Shown here one piece after another: positions 24,518 through 34,193 of a stretch of 64,000 nt of DNA. Within the stretch, counting starts at the first letter, position 1, and each line of letters begins with the position of its first letter. Source of the DNA: Streptomyces antarcticus. Its GTDB lineage: Bacteria; Actinomycetota; Actinomycetes; Streptomycetales; Streptomycetaceae. The position numbers were made by a program, and so were the translations under genes. The DNA is taken from positions 124,001 to 188,000 of the forward strand of contig NZ_JAPNLM010000009.1 of assembly GCF_026627255.1 (NCBI RefSeq). Reading direction: 5' to 3'. Below the pieces are notes generated by a model that saw only the letters and a list, made by a program, of their open reading frames with translations, had not been told where the DNA came from and made no database searches.

Positions 24518-26953
24518 TCAGCCGCGCCCCCGCAGGGGCAGCCGCAGCCGGGCGGCCGCCAGCCGGACCGTCGCCAGCCGGCCCGCGACCGCCGAGGACA
24601 GCGCCGCCCAGCGGGCGGACACCGCCCAGGACACCCGGGCCGCCGAGCGCGGCAGCAGCAGCGCGCGCAGCCGCGCACCGCGGCCGGCCCCGGCCAGCAG
24701 CCCGGTACGGGCCAGCAGCACGTCGTCCGCCAGAGCCGGGTACGGGACCTTCGCGCCCGGCGGCGCGTACAGCTCGCGCTCCACCGCGCCCGCGACCCGG
24801 TGGACCGCCGCGGCGGACTCCGGCTCCAGCGCGCCCAGCTCCACGATCCGGTCCGCCGCCCGGCGCGGGGACAACGCCCCGTCCGGGGGCACGCCCACGT
24901 CCCAGGCGGCGTCACGCAGCTCCCGCCAGGCCGCCGGCACCTCACCGGTGCCCAGCCGGCGGCCCCGCACCCGGGTCCGCCACAGCAGCGGGAGCAGCGG
25001 GAGCCCCAGGACCACCACCGCGGCCGCGACCCAGCCGAGCACCGCCATCGCCGAGGTCCCGTCGCCGCCCGAGGCGTTCTGCCGGAGCACCGGGCCGCCG
25101 CACTCGCCGAGCTTCTTCAGCTCCGGCGGGCAGTCCTCGGCCGCCGACGGCGCCGGGGCGGGCGCCGTCGCGCCCGTGGAGGGCAGCGGTGCGGGCGCCG
25201 ACGGCTGGGCCGCCGGGGCCTGCGGCCGGGAGTAGTCCGGCACCGAGATGCCCGACCGCGGCGTCGGCTCGAACCGGGTCCAGCCCACGCCCTCGAAGTA
25301 CAGCTCCGGCCAGGCGTGCGCGTCCCGCATCGTCACGTTCACGTTGCCGTCCGGCTGCCGCTCGCCGGGGGTGAAGCCCACCGCGACCCGCGCCGGGATG
25401 CCGAGCGAACGGGACATCGCCGCCATCGAGAACGCGAAGTGGACGCAGAAGCCCTCCTTCTCGGCGAGGAAGCGGGCGACCGCCTGCGAGCCCGTCCCCG
25501 AGGCCGTCTTCGTGTTGTAGCGGAAGCCGCCGCTGACCGCGAAGTAGTCCTGCAGCTTCACGGCCCGCGTGTAGTCGTCCCGCGCCCCCTGCGTGACCTG
25601 GCGCGCCGTCTCCCCGACCACCGGCGGCAGCGTGTCCGGCAGCTTCGTGTACTCGGCCTGGACGGCCGCGTTCGGGGCGGGGGCGTTCTGCAGCTGCTGC
25701 GCCGTCGGCTTCAGCAGCAGGCTCCGTACGCTGTACCGCGCGCCCTGGACGTTCTGGAACCGCTCCTTGCCCAGCTGGTCCCCGACCAGGGTCCGTCCGG
25801 CCGGCTCGAAGCGCCACTTGCCGTCGATCTCGACCGCTGTCGCCGGGTACGGCATCGGGAGGTAGCGCTGGCTGTAGCCCTCGGCCGCCGAGAGGCTGGT
25901 CCGCACCTCCTGCGCGCCCTGGCGGACCTGCTCGCCGAGACCGGGCGGGTTCGGCAGGCGCTCGGGCACATCGGTCAGCGCCCGGCCCGAGGCCTCCCAC
26001 TTGACCCCGTTGAACTCGTCCAGCGCCAGGATCCGCAGGTACTGCTCGCCCTGCTGCGGGCTGTCCGTCCGGTACTTCAGCACCACCCGGTTGTCCTGCG
26101 CGTTCAGGCTGTTCTGCAACGAGACCAGCGGGTTGACCGCCGAGATCGTCCCGCCCGTCCCGCCACCGCTGCCCCCGCCGCCGCCCTGCGGGCCCATCAG
26201 GCCGCTGCCGAGCGCCGGCAGCAGCGCGGGCACCACCAGCGCCAGGCCCAGGGCCGTCACGCCGATGCGCCGCCCGGTCCGCGCCGGAGCCGCCGCCCGG
26301 CCGCCGCCCGGTCCCGCGCCGAGGCCCGAGGCGGCCGACACCCGGCCGGGCGGGGTGCCGCCGAAGACCCGGCCCCACTGCGCCAGCCGGTCGCGGCCCT
26401 CGCTCAGCAGCATCATCAGGTACCCGCCGCCCGCCAGCAGGAAGGAGACCCAGGAGGCCCCGCCCCCGCCCGACAGGCCCGCGGCCACCGAGTACAGCGC
26501 GAGCAGCGGCAGTCCGGCCGCCGCGGCGGTGCGCACGGTCACCGCCAGCAGGTCCACCAGCAGCCCGATCAGCAGCACCCCGGACACCAGCAGCAGCCGG
26601 ATGCCGTCCGTGAGCGGAGCGGGGATCGCGTACTCGCCGACGTCGATGGCGCCCTGCCGGAACAGCGCCCCGAAGTCCGTCACCAGGTACGCCACCGGAC
26701 CGGACCCGCCGGACCCGGTCCTGCCGCCGAAGAAGAGCGCCAGCAGCAGCAGCGACACCAGCAGCTGCGCGGCCACGGTCAGCGAACGCGCCAGCGGCAC
26801 CCGCCGCGCCCCGGCGCCGACCGCGCTCTGTACGGCCAGCAGCAGCGCCGCCTGCGGCAGCCAGGCCACCGACTCCACCAGCGGGGCCAGCGACCACGAG
26901 GTCAGCAGCGTCGCCAGTGCCGCGAACAGCGTCAGTCTCGCGCGCCCGCTCAT
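24518..26953 (-). CDS. Transglutaminase-like membrane protein (TgpA/DUF3488 family)
   Basis: An 811-residue protein with a membrane domain of about seven segments in the first 260 residues, an extracytoplasmic transglutaminase-like domain (about 400-590), one more membrane segment near 660 (VLGWVAAAVVVLGLPLLPLL) and a cytoplasmic DUF4129-like end. Catalytic Cys503 lies in EGFCVHFAFS and His546 in RDAHAWPEL. The third position is Glu562 (RFEPTPR), where Asp is more usual. Start ATG 26953 overlaps the DUF58 stop in an ATGA. The moxR-DUF58-tgpA arrangement is common; the function is probably envelope protein processing or maturation but is not established. Confidence 0.9.
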   Translation of the reverse strand: MSGRARLTLFAALATLLTSWSLAPLVESVAWLPQAALLLAVQSAVGAGARRVPLARSLTVAAQLLVSLLLLALFFGGRTGSGGSGPVAYLVTDFGALFRQGAIDVGEYAIPAPLTDGIRLLLVSGVLLIGLLVDLLAVTVRTAAAAGLPLLALYSVAAGLSGGGGASWVSFLLAGGGYLMMLLSEGRDRLAQWGRVFGGTPPGRVSAASGLGAGPGGGRAAAPARTGRRIGVTALGLALVVPALLPALGSGLMGPQGGGGGSGGGTGGTISAVNPLVSLQNSLNAQDNRVVLKYRTDSPQQGEQYLRILALDEFNGVKWEASGRALTDVPERLPNPPGLGEQVRQGAQEVRTSLSAAEGYSQRYLPMPYPATAVEIDGKWRFEPAGRTLVGDQLGKERFQNVQGARYSVRSLLLKPTAQQLQNAPAPNAAVQAEYTKLPDTLPPVVGETARQVTQGARDDYTRAVKLQDYFAVSGGFRYNTKTASGTGSQAVARFLAEKEGFCVHFAFSMAAMSRSLGIPARVAVGFTPGERQPDGNVNVTMRDAHAWPELYFEGVGWTRFEPTPRSGISVPDYSRPQAPAAQPSAPAPLPSTGATAPAPAPSAAEDCPPELKKLGECGGPVLRQNASGGDGTSAMAVLGWVAAAVVVLGLPLLPLLWRTRVRGRRLGTGEVPAAWRELRDAAWDVGVPPDGALSPRRAADRIVELGALEPESAAAVHRVAGAVERELYAPPGAKVPYPALADDVLLARTGLLAGAGRGARLRALLLPRSAARVSWAVSARWAALSSAVAGRLATVRLAAARLRLPLRGRG

Positions 26954-28316
26954 CCCCGACCTCCGGTGGTACCCGGGCCGGAAGGAGCCCTCCCGGCCTG
27001 TCTCCACAGCTCGCCGAAGGCCACCCCGGGCGGGGCGGCCAGCGCCGTCCAGCCCGCGTCGCGCAGCCGGCGCAGCCGTTCCTCCACGGGGGGCAGCGCG
27101 TGCTCCTGCGCCGGACGGCCCGCCCACGTGGCGGAGTCCAGCACGAAGGCGACCGCGCCCCCGGCGCGCTGGCGCATCTTCGCGGCCAGCTCCGTCTGTA
27201 CGTCGTCCAGGTCGCCGAGGAAGGCGACGAGCAGCCCGTCCCCGGCGTTGCCGCCGAAGCCGCTGCCGCGCACCGCGTCGTGGGCCCGCGAGAGCCCGGC
27301 GCCGTCGGACTGCCCGACCACGGCGAGGGTGTCCATCATCAGCCCGGCGGCCGTCGCGGAGTCCTGCCCGCCGGAGGCGGAGAAGCCGCCGCTCCCGCCC
27401 TCGCCGGGCACCGAGTCGCCGGTGTCCGTCAGGAGCCGCACCGAGAAACCCCGCTCCAGCAGGTGCACCAGGGCCGAGGCGGCCCCGGACACCGCCCACT
27501 CGAACGCCGAGTCGGGGCCGGCGCCCTCGAAGGCCAGGCGCCGGGTGTCCAGCAGGACGGTCGCCCGGCTGCGCTGCGGCTGCTCCTCGCGGCGCACCAT
27601 GAGCTCGCCGTAGCGGGCGGTGGAGCGCCAGTGGACCCGGCGCAGGTCGTCGCCGCGCCGGTAGCCGCGGGGGATCACGTCGTCCTCACCGGCCAGGGCC
27701 AGCGAACGGCGGCTGCCGTCGCCGTAGCCGGACGCCTCGCCGGCCAGGCGGACCGGCGGCAGCGGTTCGGTGCGCGGTATGACGGTGAGGGTGTCGTACG
27801 CGGAGAAGGAGCGGGTCAGCTCGACCAGGCCGAAGGGGTCGCTCAGCCGCAGCTGGAGCGGGCCCAGCGGGTAGCGGCCGCGCAGATCGGAACGCACCCG
27901 GTAGGACACCTCGCGGCGCCCCCCCGGCTCGACCCGGTCCAGTACGAAGCGGGGGCGCGGGCCCAGCACGTACGGCACCCGGTCCTGGAGCATGAGCAGG
28001 CCGGTGGGGAGGCGGGAGACGTTGTCCAGGCGCAGCTGGACCCGGGCCTCGGCGCCCGCGGAGACCCGCGCCGGGGTGAGCCGGCGGCTGCCGGACACCC
28101 GGTGGCGGGTCCGGTGCAGCGCCAGGACGCAGATCAGCGGCAGCACCGCCAGCAGCAGCCCGACCCGGAGCAGTTCGCCCTGTCCCAGTACGTACGCACA
28201 GGCGGCGGCGGCGATCCCGGCGGCCAGGAACGAGCGGCCGCGCGTCGTCAGCCCGGACAGCGACGCGCGCAGCCCGCCGGCGCCGCGGCCTTCCTCCGCC
28301 GGGCCACCGGCGTCCA

Positions 28317-28317
<1 letters not shown>
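26950..28317 (-). CDS. DUF58 domain protein
   Basis: A 455-residue protein with two N-terminal membrane segments (FLAAGIAAAACAYVL and LRVGLLLAVLPLICVL) and the DUF58 block PRGYRRGDDLRRVHWRSTAR, which precedes a von Willebrand A-like region (VLLDTR). DUF58 proteins are regular partners of MoxR ATPases, which are thought to act on them as chaperones. The start ATG 28317 shares one base with the MoxR stop, and its own stop overlaps the transglutaminase start. Translation of all three is therefore coupled. Confidence 0.9.
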
Positions 28318-29327
<1,010 letters not shown>

Positions 29328-29464
29328 CTGGTTCTCCTCGGCCCTTTCCCAGGGCCGATCGCCCTTGGCGCATGACCGGCCCACCCCGAAACACGGACAC
29401 CGGTTCCGGGGGTTCCCGGAAGGCGTCTCCCCGCATTCTTGACGGCGTTAAGGCCTTGTGTCAC

Positions 29465-30013
29465 TCAAGAGCTGGGATCGATCTCCCGCAGGAGGCCGGT
29501 GTGCACGTCGAAGACGAAGCCTCGCACATCGTCCGTGTGCGGCAGGAAGGGGTTGGTCCGCACCCGCTGCATGGACTGCCGGACGTCCTGATCGACGTCG
29601 CGGAACGCCTCGACGGCCCAGGCCGGGCGCTGGCCGACCTCGTCCTCGAGCTCGTGCCGGAAGTCCTCGGTCAGGCTCTCGAGGCCGCAGCCGGTGTGGT
29701 GGATGAGGATCACCGTGCGGGTCCCCAGGGCCCGCTGGCTGATGGTGAGGGAGCGGATGGTGTCGTCGGTGACCACGCCTCCCGCGTTGCGGATCGTGTG
29801 GCAGTCGCCGAGCTCCAGGCCGAGGGCGGCGTGCAGGTCGAGGCGGGCGTCCATACAGGCCACGACGGCCACGTGCAGGACGGGGCGGGCGTCCATGCCG
29901 GGGTCGGCGAACTTTGCGGCGTACCGCCGGTTCGCTTCGACGAGGCGGTCGGTGACGCCGTCCCCGGGGATCTCGGACGCGGGCTCGGCGGGCAGGGATG
30001 CGGATGTCGTCAT
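29465..30013 (-). CDS. Beta-class carbonic anhydrase
   Basis: Interconverts carbon dioxide and bicarbonate in the cytoplasm. The 182-residue product has the zinc site Cys-x-Asp-x-Arg (VACMDARLD) and His-x2-Cys (HHTGCG), together with IRNAGGVVTDD. ATG 30013 gives MTTSASLPAE. A TAACGT box on the minus strand (plus 30021-30026) ends 7 nt before it, which suggests a leaderless transcript. It reads away from the dcw cluster and seems to be a single-gene unit. Confidence 0.93.
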   Translation of the reverse strand: MTTSASLPAEPASEIPGDGVTDRLVEANRRYAAKFADPGMDARPVLHVAVVACMDARLDLHAALGLELGDCHTIRNAGGVVTDDTIRSLTISQRALGTRTVILIHHTGCGLESLTEDFRHELEDEVGQRPAWAVEAFRDVDQDVRQSMQRVRTNPFLPHTDDVRGFVFDVHTGLLREIDPSS

Positions 30014-30020
30014 GGATACG

Positions 30021-30026
30021 ACGTTA
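30021..30026 (-). promoter_or_regulatory. -10 box for leaderless carbonic anhydrase gene
   Basis: TAACGT on the minus strand lies 7 nt before the ATG at 30013. There is no ribosome site between them. Confidence 0.45.
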
Positions 30027-30188
30027 ATGGTCACGGCTGGTCGGGGCAGTTGGTGAGGACGGACAAAGAAGGTCAACCGGCCTTGGTGTGAGCTAACCCA
30101 CAGGGGTGAGGCGGAGGCGCCCATCCGAGTGATTCACGGCATTTGCCGCTTCCCCCGGAGAGCGTCGCACGGCGCGCGGGGCGGTTCG

Positions 30189-30216
30189 TTGACCGCGGCG
30201 ACCGTTGCACTAAAGT
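30189..30216 (+). promoter_or_regulatory. Probable promoter of the dcw cluster
   Basis: TTGACC (30189-30194) and TAAAGT (30211-30216) are 16 nt apart, the best sigma-70-like match in the 411-nt gap 30014-30424. The transcript would have a 200-nt, very GC-rich leader with several possible hairpins (around 30232-30275 and 30300-30360). No mraZ gene fits in this gap, and no conserved RNA motif was seen. Confidence 0.6.
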
Positions 30217-30424
30217 GACGCGAACCGGCCGGAGCCCGGCCCTGACCGGCCGCCCGGCCCCCGATGAAACTCCGCGTGCGCGGCGCGTACGCACGGCCCG
30301 GCCCCCTCCCGCTCACCGGCCCGGCCGGGGCCGGATTCCCCGGTGCCGCCGGACGGGTACCGATCCCGAGCGGATGGGGCCCGGCGGTGCGTGCGCGCGG
30401 TGCGCCGTTATCTGAGAGGGCGCT

Positions 30425-31384
30425 TTGACTAGCGAGTCCCGACATGTCCCGGTGATGCTCCAGCGGTGCCTGGACCTGTTGGCCCCGGCGCTGGAGAGGC
30501 CCGGGGCCGTCGTCGTCGACTGCACCCTCGGCCTCGGCGGCCACAGCGAGGCCCTGCTCACCCGCTTCCCCGAGGCGCGCCTGATCGGCCTCGACCGCGA
30601 CAAGGAGGCCCTGCGGCTCTCCGGCGAACGGCTCGCACCCTTCGGCGACCGGGCCACCCTCGTCCACGCCGTCTACGCCGACCTCGCCGAGGTTCTGGAC
30701 GGGCTGCGCCTCCCGGCCGTCCAGGGCATCCTCTTCGACCTCGGCGTCTCCTCCATGCAGCTCGACGAGGCCGACCGCGGGTTCGCGTACGCGCAGGACG
30801 CGCCGCTGGACATGCGGATGGACCAGACGACGGGCATCAGCGCCGCCGAGGTGCTCAACACCTACGCGCCGGGCGAGCTCGTGCGCATCCTGCGCCAGTA
30901 CGGCGAGGAGAAGCAGGCCAAGCGGATCGTGTCCGCGGTCGTCCGGGAGCGGGACAAGGAGCCCTTCACCAACAGCGCCCGGCTCGTCGAGCTGATCCGC
31001 GACTCCCTGCCCCAGGCGGTCAAGCGCACCGGCGGCAACCCCGCCAAGCGGACCTTCCAGGCGCTGCGCATCGAGGTCAACGGCGAGCTGTCGGGCCTGG
31101 AGCGGGCCATCCCCGCGGCGGTCGACCGGATCGCGGTCGGCGGCCGGATCGCGGTCCTCTCGTACCACTCGCTGGAGGACCGCCTGGTGAAGCAGGTCTT
31201 CGCGGCGGGCGCGACCACCACGGCCCCGCCCGGGTTGCCGGTGGTCCCGGAGAAGTACCAGCCGAAGCTGAAGCTGCTCACGCGCGGCGCCGAGCTGCCG
31301 ACCGAGGAGGAGATCGCCGAGAACCGGCGGGCCGCCCCGGCGCGCTGCCGCGGCGTCGAACGCATCCGGGAGGCGAAGCTGTGA
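30425..31384 (+). CDS. rsmH: 16S rRNA (cytosine1402-N4)-methyltransferase
   Basis: Methylates C1402 in the ribosomal P site using SAM. The 319-residue protein carries HVPVMLQRCL at the start, the SAM motif DCTLGLGGHSEALL, LFDLGVSSMQLDEADRGFAY, and the C-terminal VLSYHSLEDRLVKQ. The frame opens with TTG 30425, with GAGAGGG (30414-30420) just upstream; no better start is present. It is the first gene of the dcw cluster here, and its stop overlaps the ftsL GTG in a GTGA. Confidence 0.95.
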   Translation: MTSESRHVPVMLQRCLDLLAPALERPGAVVVDCTLGLGGHSEALLTRFPEARLIGLDRDKEALRLSGERLAPFGDRATLVHAVYADLAEVLDGLRLPAVQGILFDLGVSSMQLDEADRGFAYAQDAPLDMRMDQTTGISAAEVLNTYAPGELVRILRQYGEEKQAKRIVSAVVRERDKEPFTNSARLVELIRDSLPQAVKRTGGNPAKRTFQALRIEVNGELSGLERAIPAAVDRIAVGGRIAVLSYHSLEDRLVKQVFAAGATTTAPPGLPVVPEKYQPKLKLLTRGAELPTEEEIAENRRAAPARCRGVERIREAKL

Positions 31385-32016
31385 CGGCCGGGGGCGGCAA
31401 GGCGGGGAAGTTCGCCACGCTGACGCGCGGCCAGGCGGCCCGGGTCGGCCGGGCCCTCGGCGGCCGCCCCGGCGCACGTCCCGCGGGCTCCGCCGGACAG
31501 GCGGCCCGGATGCCGTTCGTCCTGCTCGTCGTGGCCCTGCTCGGCGGCGGCCTGATCAGCCTGCTGCTGCTCAACTCGGCGTTGAACGAGGGCTCCTTCC
31601 GCTTGAGCAAGCTGAAGAAGGAGACCACCGTCCTGACCGACGAGGAGCAGGCGCTCCAGCGCGACGTCGACGCCCATTCCGCCCCCGACGCGCTCCAGCG
31701 CCGGGCGCAGGAGCTGGGCCTCGTCCCCGGCGGCAGCCCGGTCTTCATCAGCCCGGACGGCAAGGTCGCCGGCGCCGCCGCCCCGGCCGAGGTCCCGCCG
31801 CCGCCGTCCCCGGCCCCCTCCCAGGGCCAGGCACCGGCCCAGGGCCAGGTACCGGCCCAGGCCCCCTCCCAGACCCCGGGCGCGCCGCCGCAGGCCGCCG
31901 GGCCGTCGTCCTCGCCGGCCCCGGCCCCGGCGGCGTCCCCGCCGGCCGCCCCGCCCGGGCAGGCCCCGGCCGCCCCCAGCGGTTCCCAGCAGCCCAGCCA
32001 GCCCCCCGGAAGGTGA
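31381..32016 (+). CDS. ftsL: Cell division protein FtsL-like
   Basis: A 211-residue bitopic membrane protein. A basic N-terminal part of about 43 residues precedes one membrane segment (MPFVLLVVALLGGGLISLLLL, about 44-64; only the recognised segment is cited). A short coiled-coil follows (SKLKKETTVLTDEEQALQRD), and the C-terminal 85 residues are a low-complexity Pro/Ala/Gln stretch. FtsL works with DivIC and FtsQ to activate FtsW/FtsI at the septum. Identification rests mainly on topology and position between rsmH and ftsI. Translation starts at GTG 31381, overlapping rsmH. Confidence 0.85.
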   Translation: MTAGGGKAGKFATLTRGQAARVGRALGGRPGARPAGSAGQAARMPFVLLVVALLGGGLISLLLLNSALNEGSFRLSKLKKETTVLTDEEQALQRDVDAHSAPDALQRRAQELGLVPGGSPVFISPDGKVAGAAAPAEVPPPPSPAPSQGQAPAQGQVPAQAPSQTPGAPPQAAGPSSSPAPAPAASPPAAPPGQAPAAPSGSQQPSQPPGR

Positions 32017-32020
32017 CGTC

Positions 32021-32146
32021 GTGACGCGGACCCCTGCGGGACCCACCCCCGCCCCGCCCGCCCCCGGAGCGGGGCGCGGACCCCGGAACCCGGGAGCGGC
32101 CCCGATCCGCGGCGCCCGCCGCCGCCCCGCCGGGGGCGCGGCGTGA
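32021..32146 (+). CDS. Possible 41-codon ORF between ftsL and ftsI
   Basis: GTG 32021 is preceded by GGAAGG 7 nt upstream, a better ribosome site than that of ftsI itself. The frame encodes MTRTPAGPTPAPPAPGAGRG followed by Pro/Arg-rich sequence and ends at a TGA (32144-32146) that overlaps the ftsI GTG at 32143. It may be a real small peptide, a translational entry device for ftsI, or the true N-terminus of FtsI separated by a frameshift. The codons keep G/C at most third positions, but the composition is low complexity. Confidence 0.4.
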   Translation: MTRTPAGPTPAPPAPGAGRGPRNPGAAPIRGARRRPAGGAA

Positions 32147-34149
32147 GCCCGGCGGAGCCGCCGCGCCGGCGGGTTCCCGGACCCGGGCGGCCGCGGCCGG
32201 GGGAGCGGGCCCGGGCCGGCGCGCGTCCCGCGTCCCGGCCAGCGACCCGCCGCCCGGCGGGACCGTCCAGGCCGCACACCATCCGGCTCGGCAGCCCCAG
32301 GCCCCGGCTGCGCCTGGTCGGCGTCGGCCTGACCCTCGTCATGCTCGCCTTCGTCGTACGCCTGCTCCAGGTGCAGGCGTACGACGCACCGGCCTTCTCC
32401 GCCGAGGCCTCCAAGAACCGCTACACCAGCGTCAAACTGGCCGCCGAGCGCGGTGAGATCACCGACCGCAAGGGCGTGGCCCTGGCCACCAGCGTCGACG
32501 CCTACGACATCACCGCCGACCCGAAGATGTTCACCCCGCAGGACAGCAAGGCCCCGGACGCCCCCGAGCAGGCCGCGGCCCTCCTCGCGCCCATCCTCGG
32601 CAAGGACGCCAAGGAACTCGCCGCCCGGCTGAAGACCCCGAACACCCGCTACGTCGTGATCGCCTACCGCCAGACCCCCCAGGTCTGGAACCAGATCAAG
32701 GACCTCAAGCGGGTCTTCGCGGACAAGGCGGCCGCCGACAAGCGCGACAACGGCCCCGGCGCCAACGTCCTGGCGGGCGTGTTCAACGAGAACAGCAGCA
32801 AGCGCGTGTACCCGGGCGGCGACCTCGCCGCCGGGATACTGGGTTACGTCAACGCCGAGGGCAAGGGCGGCGGCGGCCTGGAGTCCTCCCTCGACAAGAA
32901 GCTGTCCGGCAAGGACGGCGAGGTCACCTACGCCCAGTCCGGCGGCCGCCGGGTGCCCACCGCCGGATCCAGCGAGAAGCCCGCCGTACCCGGCGAGGAC
33001 ATCGAGCTGACCATCGACCGCGACATCCAGTGGGCGGCCCAGAGCGCCATCGCCGAGCAGGTCCAGAAGTCCGGGGCCGACCGCGGCTACGTCATCGTCC
33101 AGGACACCCTCACCGGCGAGATCCTCGCCATGGCCAACGCCCCCGGCTTCGACCCCAACGACCTGACCCGCGCCCGCTCCGCCGCCATGGGCAACGCGGC
33201 CCTCCAGGACGTGTACGAGCCGGGCTCCACCGCCAAGGTGATGTCCATGGCCGCCGTACTGGAGGAGAAGAAGGCCACCCCCGCCACGCACGTGGAGGTC
33301 CCCAACCGGCTCCACCGCGGGGACCGGCTCTTCAAGGACGACATCGACCACCCGACCTGGTACCTGACCCTCAACGGGGTCCTCGCCAAGTCCTCCAACA
33401 TCGGCACCATCCTGGCCACCGGACAGCTCGGCCGCACCCAGCCCGAGGCCAACAAGGTGCTGCACTCCTACCTCACCAAGTTCGGCATGGGGCAGCCCAC
33501 CGGCCTGGGCTACCCCGGGGAGTCCCGCGGCATCCTCGCCCGGCCGGAGGACTGGTCCACTTCGCAGCAGTACACGATCCCCTTCGGCCAGGGCATGTCC
33601 CTCAACGCCATGCAGGCGGCCTCCGTGTACTCGACCATCGCCAACGGCGGGGTCCGGATCGAACCGACCCTCGTGCGCGGCACCAAGGGCCCCGACGGCC
33701 GCTTCACCCCGGCCCCGGCCCCGGAGCAGCGCCAGGTGGTCAGCAAGGAGACCGCCAAGACCCTCGCCGAGATGCTCGAGTCCGTGGTCGACGACCAGGA
33801 CGGCACCGGCACCAAGGCCCGCATCCCCGGCTACCGCGTCGGCGGCAAGACCGGCACCTCCAACCGGGTGGATCCGGCCACCGGCCGCTACAAGGGCTAC
33901 ACCGCCTCCTTCGCCGGGTTCGCACCCGCCGACAACCCCCGCGTCACCGTCTACTGCGCCATCCAGAACCCCACGAAGGGCAGCTACTTCGGCGGCCAGA
34001 TCTGCGGCCCCATCTACAAGAAGGTCATGGAGTTCGCCCTCAAGACCCTCCAGGTCGCCCCCTCCGGAACCGCCCCCGCCGGACTTCCGGTCACCTTCGA
34101 ACCCGGCCCGCAGTCGGGCCCGCAGCCCAGTCCGCAGCCCGCTCAGTGA
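32143..34149 (+). CDS. ftsI: Penicillin-binding protein 3, septal transpeptidase
   Basis: Cross-links peptidoglycan at the division septum with FtsW as glycosyltransferase. A 668-residue class B PBP with a long basic N-terminus, a membrane anchor at about 55-75 (LRLVGVGLTLVMLAFVVRLL), a pedestal domain, and the transpeptidase domain. The active-site motifs are Ser362-x-x-Lys365 (GSTAKV), Ser417-Ser418-Asn419 and Lys569-Thr-Gly (GGKTGTSN). GTG 32143 is the most 5' in-frame start; it overlaps the stop of a 41-codon ORF. In Streptomyces, FtsI matters for sporulation septa but is dispensable for vegetative growth. Confidence 0.95.
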   Translation: MSPAEPPRRRVPGPGRPRPGERARAGARPASRPATRRPAGPSRPHTIRLGSPRPRLRLVGVGLTLVMLAFVVRLLQVQAYDAPAFSAEASKNRYTSVKLAAERGEITDRKGVALATSVDAYDITADPKMFTPQDSKAPDAPEQAAALLAPILGKDAKELAARLKTPNTRYVVIAYRQTPQVWNQIKDLKRVFADKAAADKRDNGPGANVLAGVFNENSSKRVYPGGDLAAGILGYVNAEGKGGGGLESSLDKKLSGKDGEVTYAQSGGRRVPTAGSSEKPAVPGEDIELTIDRDIQWAAQSAIAEQVQKSGADRGYVIVQDTLTGEILAMANAPGFDPNDLTRARSAAMGNAALQDVYEPGSTAKVMSMAAVLEEKKATPATHVEVPNRLHRGDRLFKDDIDHPTWYLTLNGVLAKSSNIGTILATGQLGRTQPEANKVLHSYLTKFGMGQPTGLGYPGESRGILARPEDWSTSQQYTIPFGQGMSLNAMQAASVYSTIANGGVRIEPTLVRGTKGPDGRFTPAPAPEQRQVVSKETAKTLAEMLESVVDDQDGTGTKARIPGYRVGGKTGTSNRVDPATGRYKGYTASFAGFAPADNPRVTVYCAIQNPTKGSYFGGQICGPIYKKVMEFALKTLQVAPSGTAPAGLPVTFEPGPQSGPQPSPQPAQ

Positions 34150-34193
34150 CCCACCGCCCGGGCGGCCCGCCAGAAATGCGTGAGGCACCACCA

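Noticed and set aside
29465..30124. Carbonic anhydrase start at 30124
   Set aside because: The additional 37 residues are unconserved-looking and cross the -10 box; ATG 30013 gives the usual length.
30217..30424. GC-rich leader before rsmH as RNase P RNA or another known RNA
   Set aside because: The universally conserved RNase P core (GAGGAAAGTCC) is absent, and no riboswitch core was recognised.
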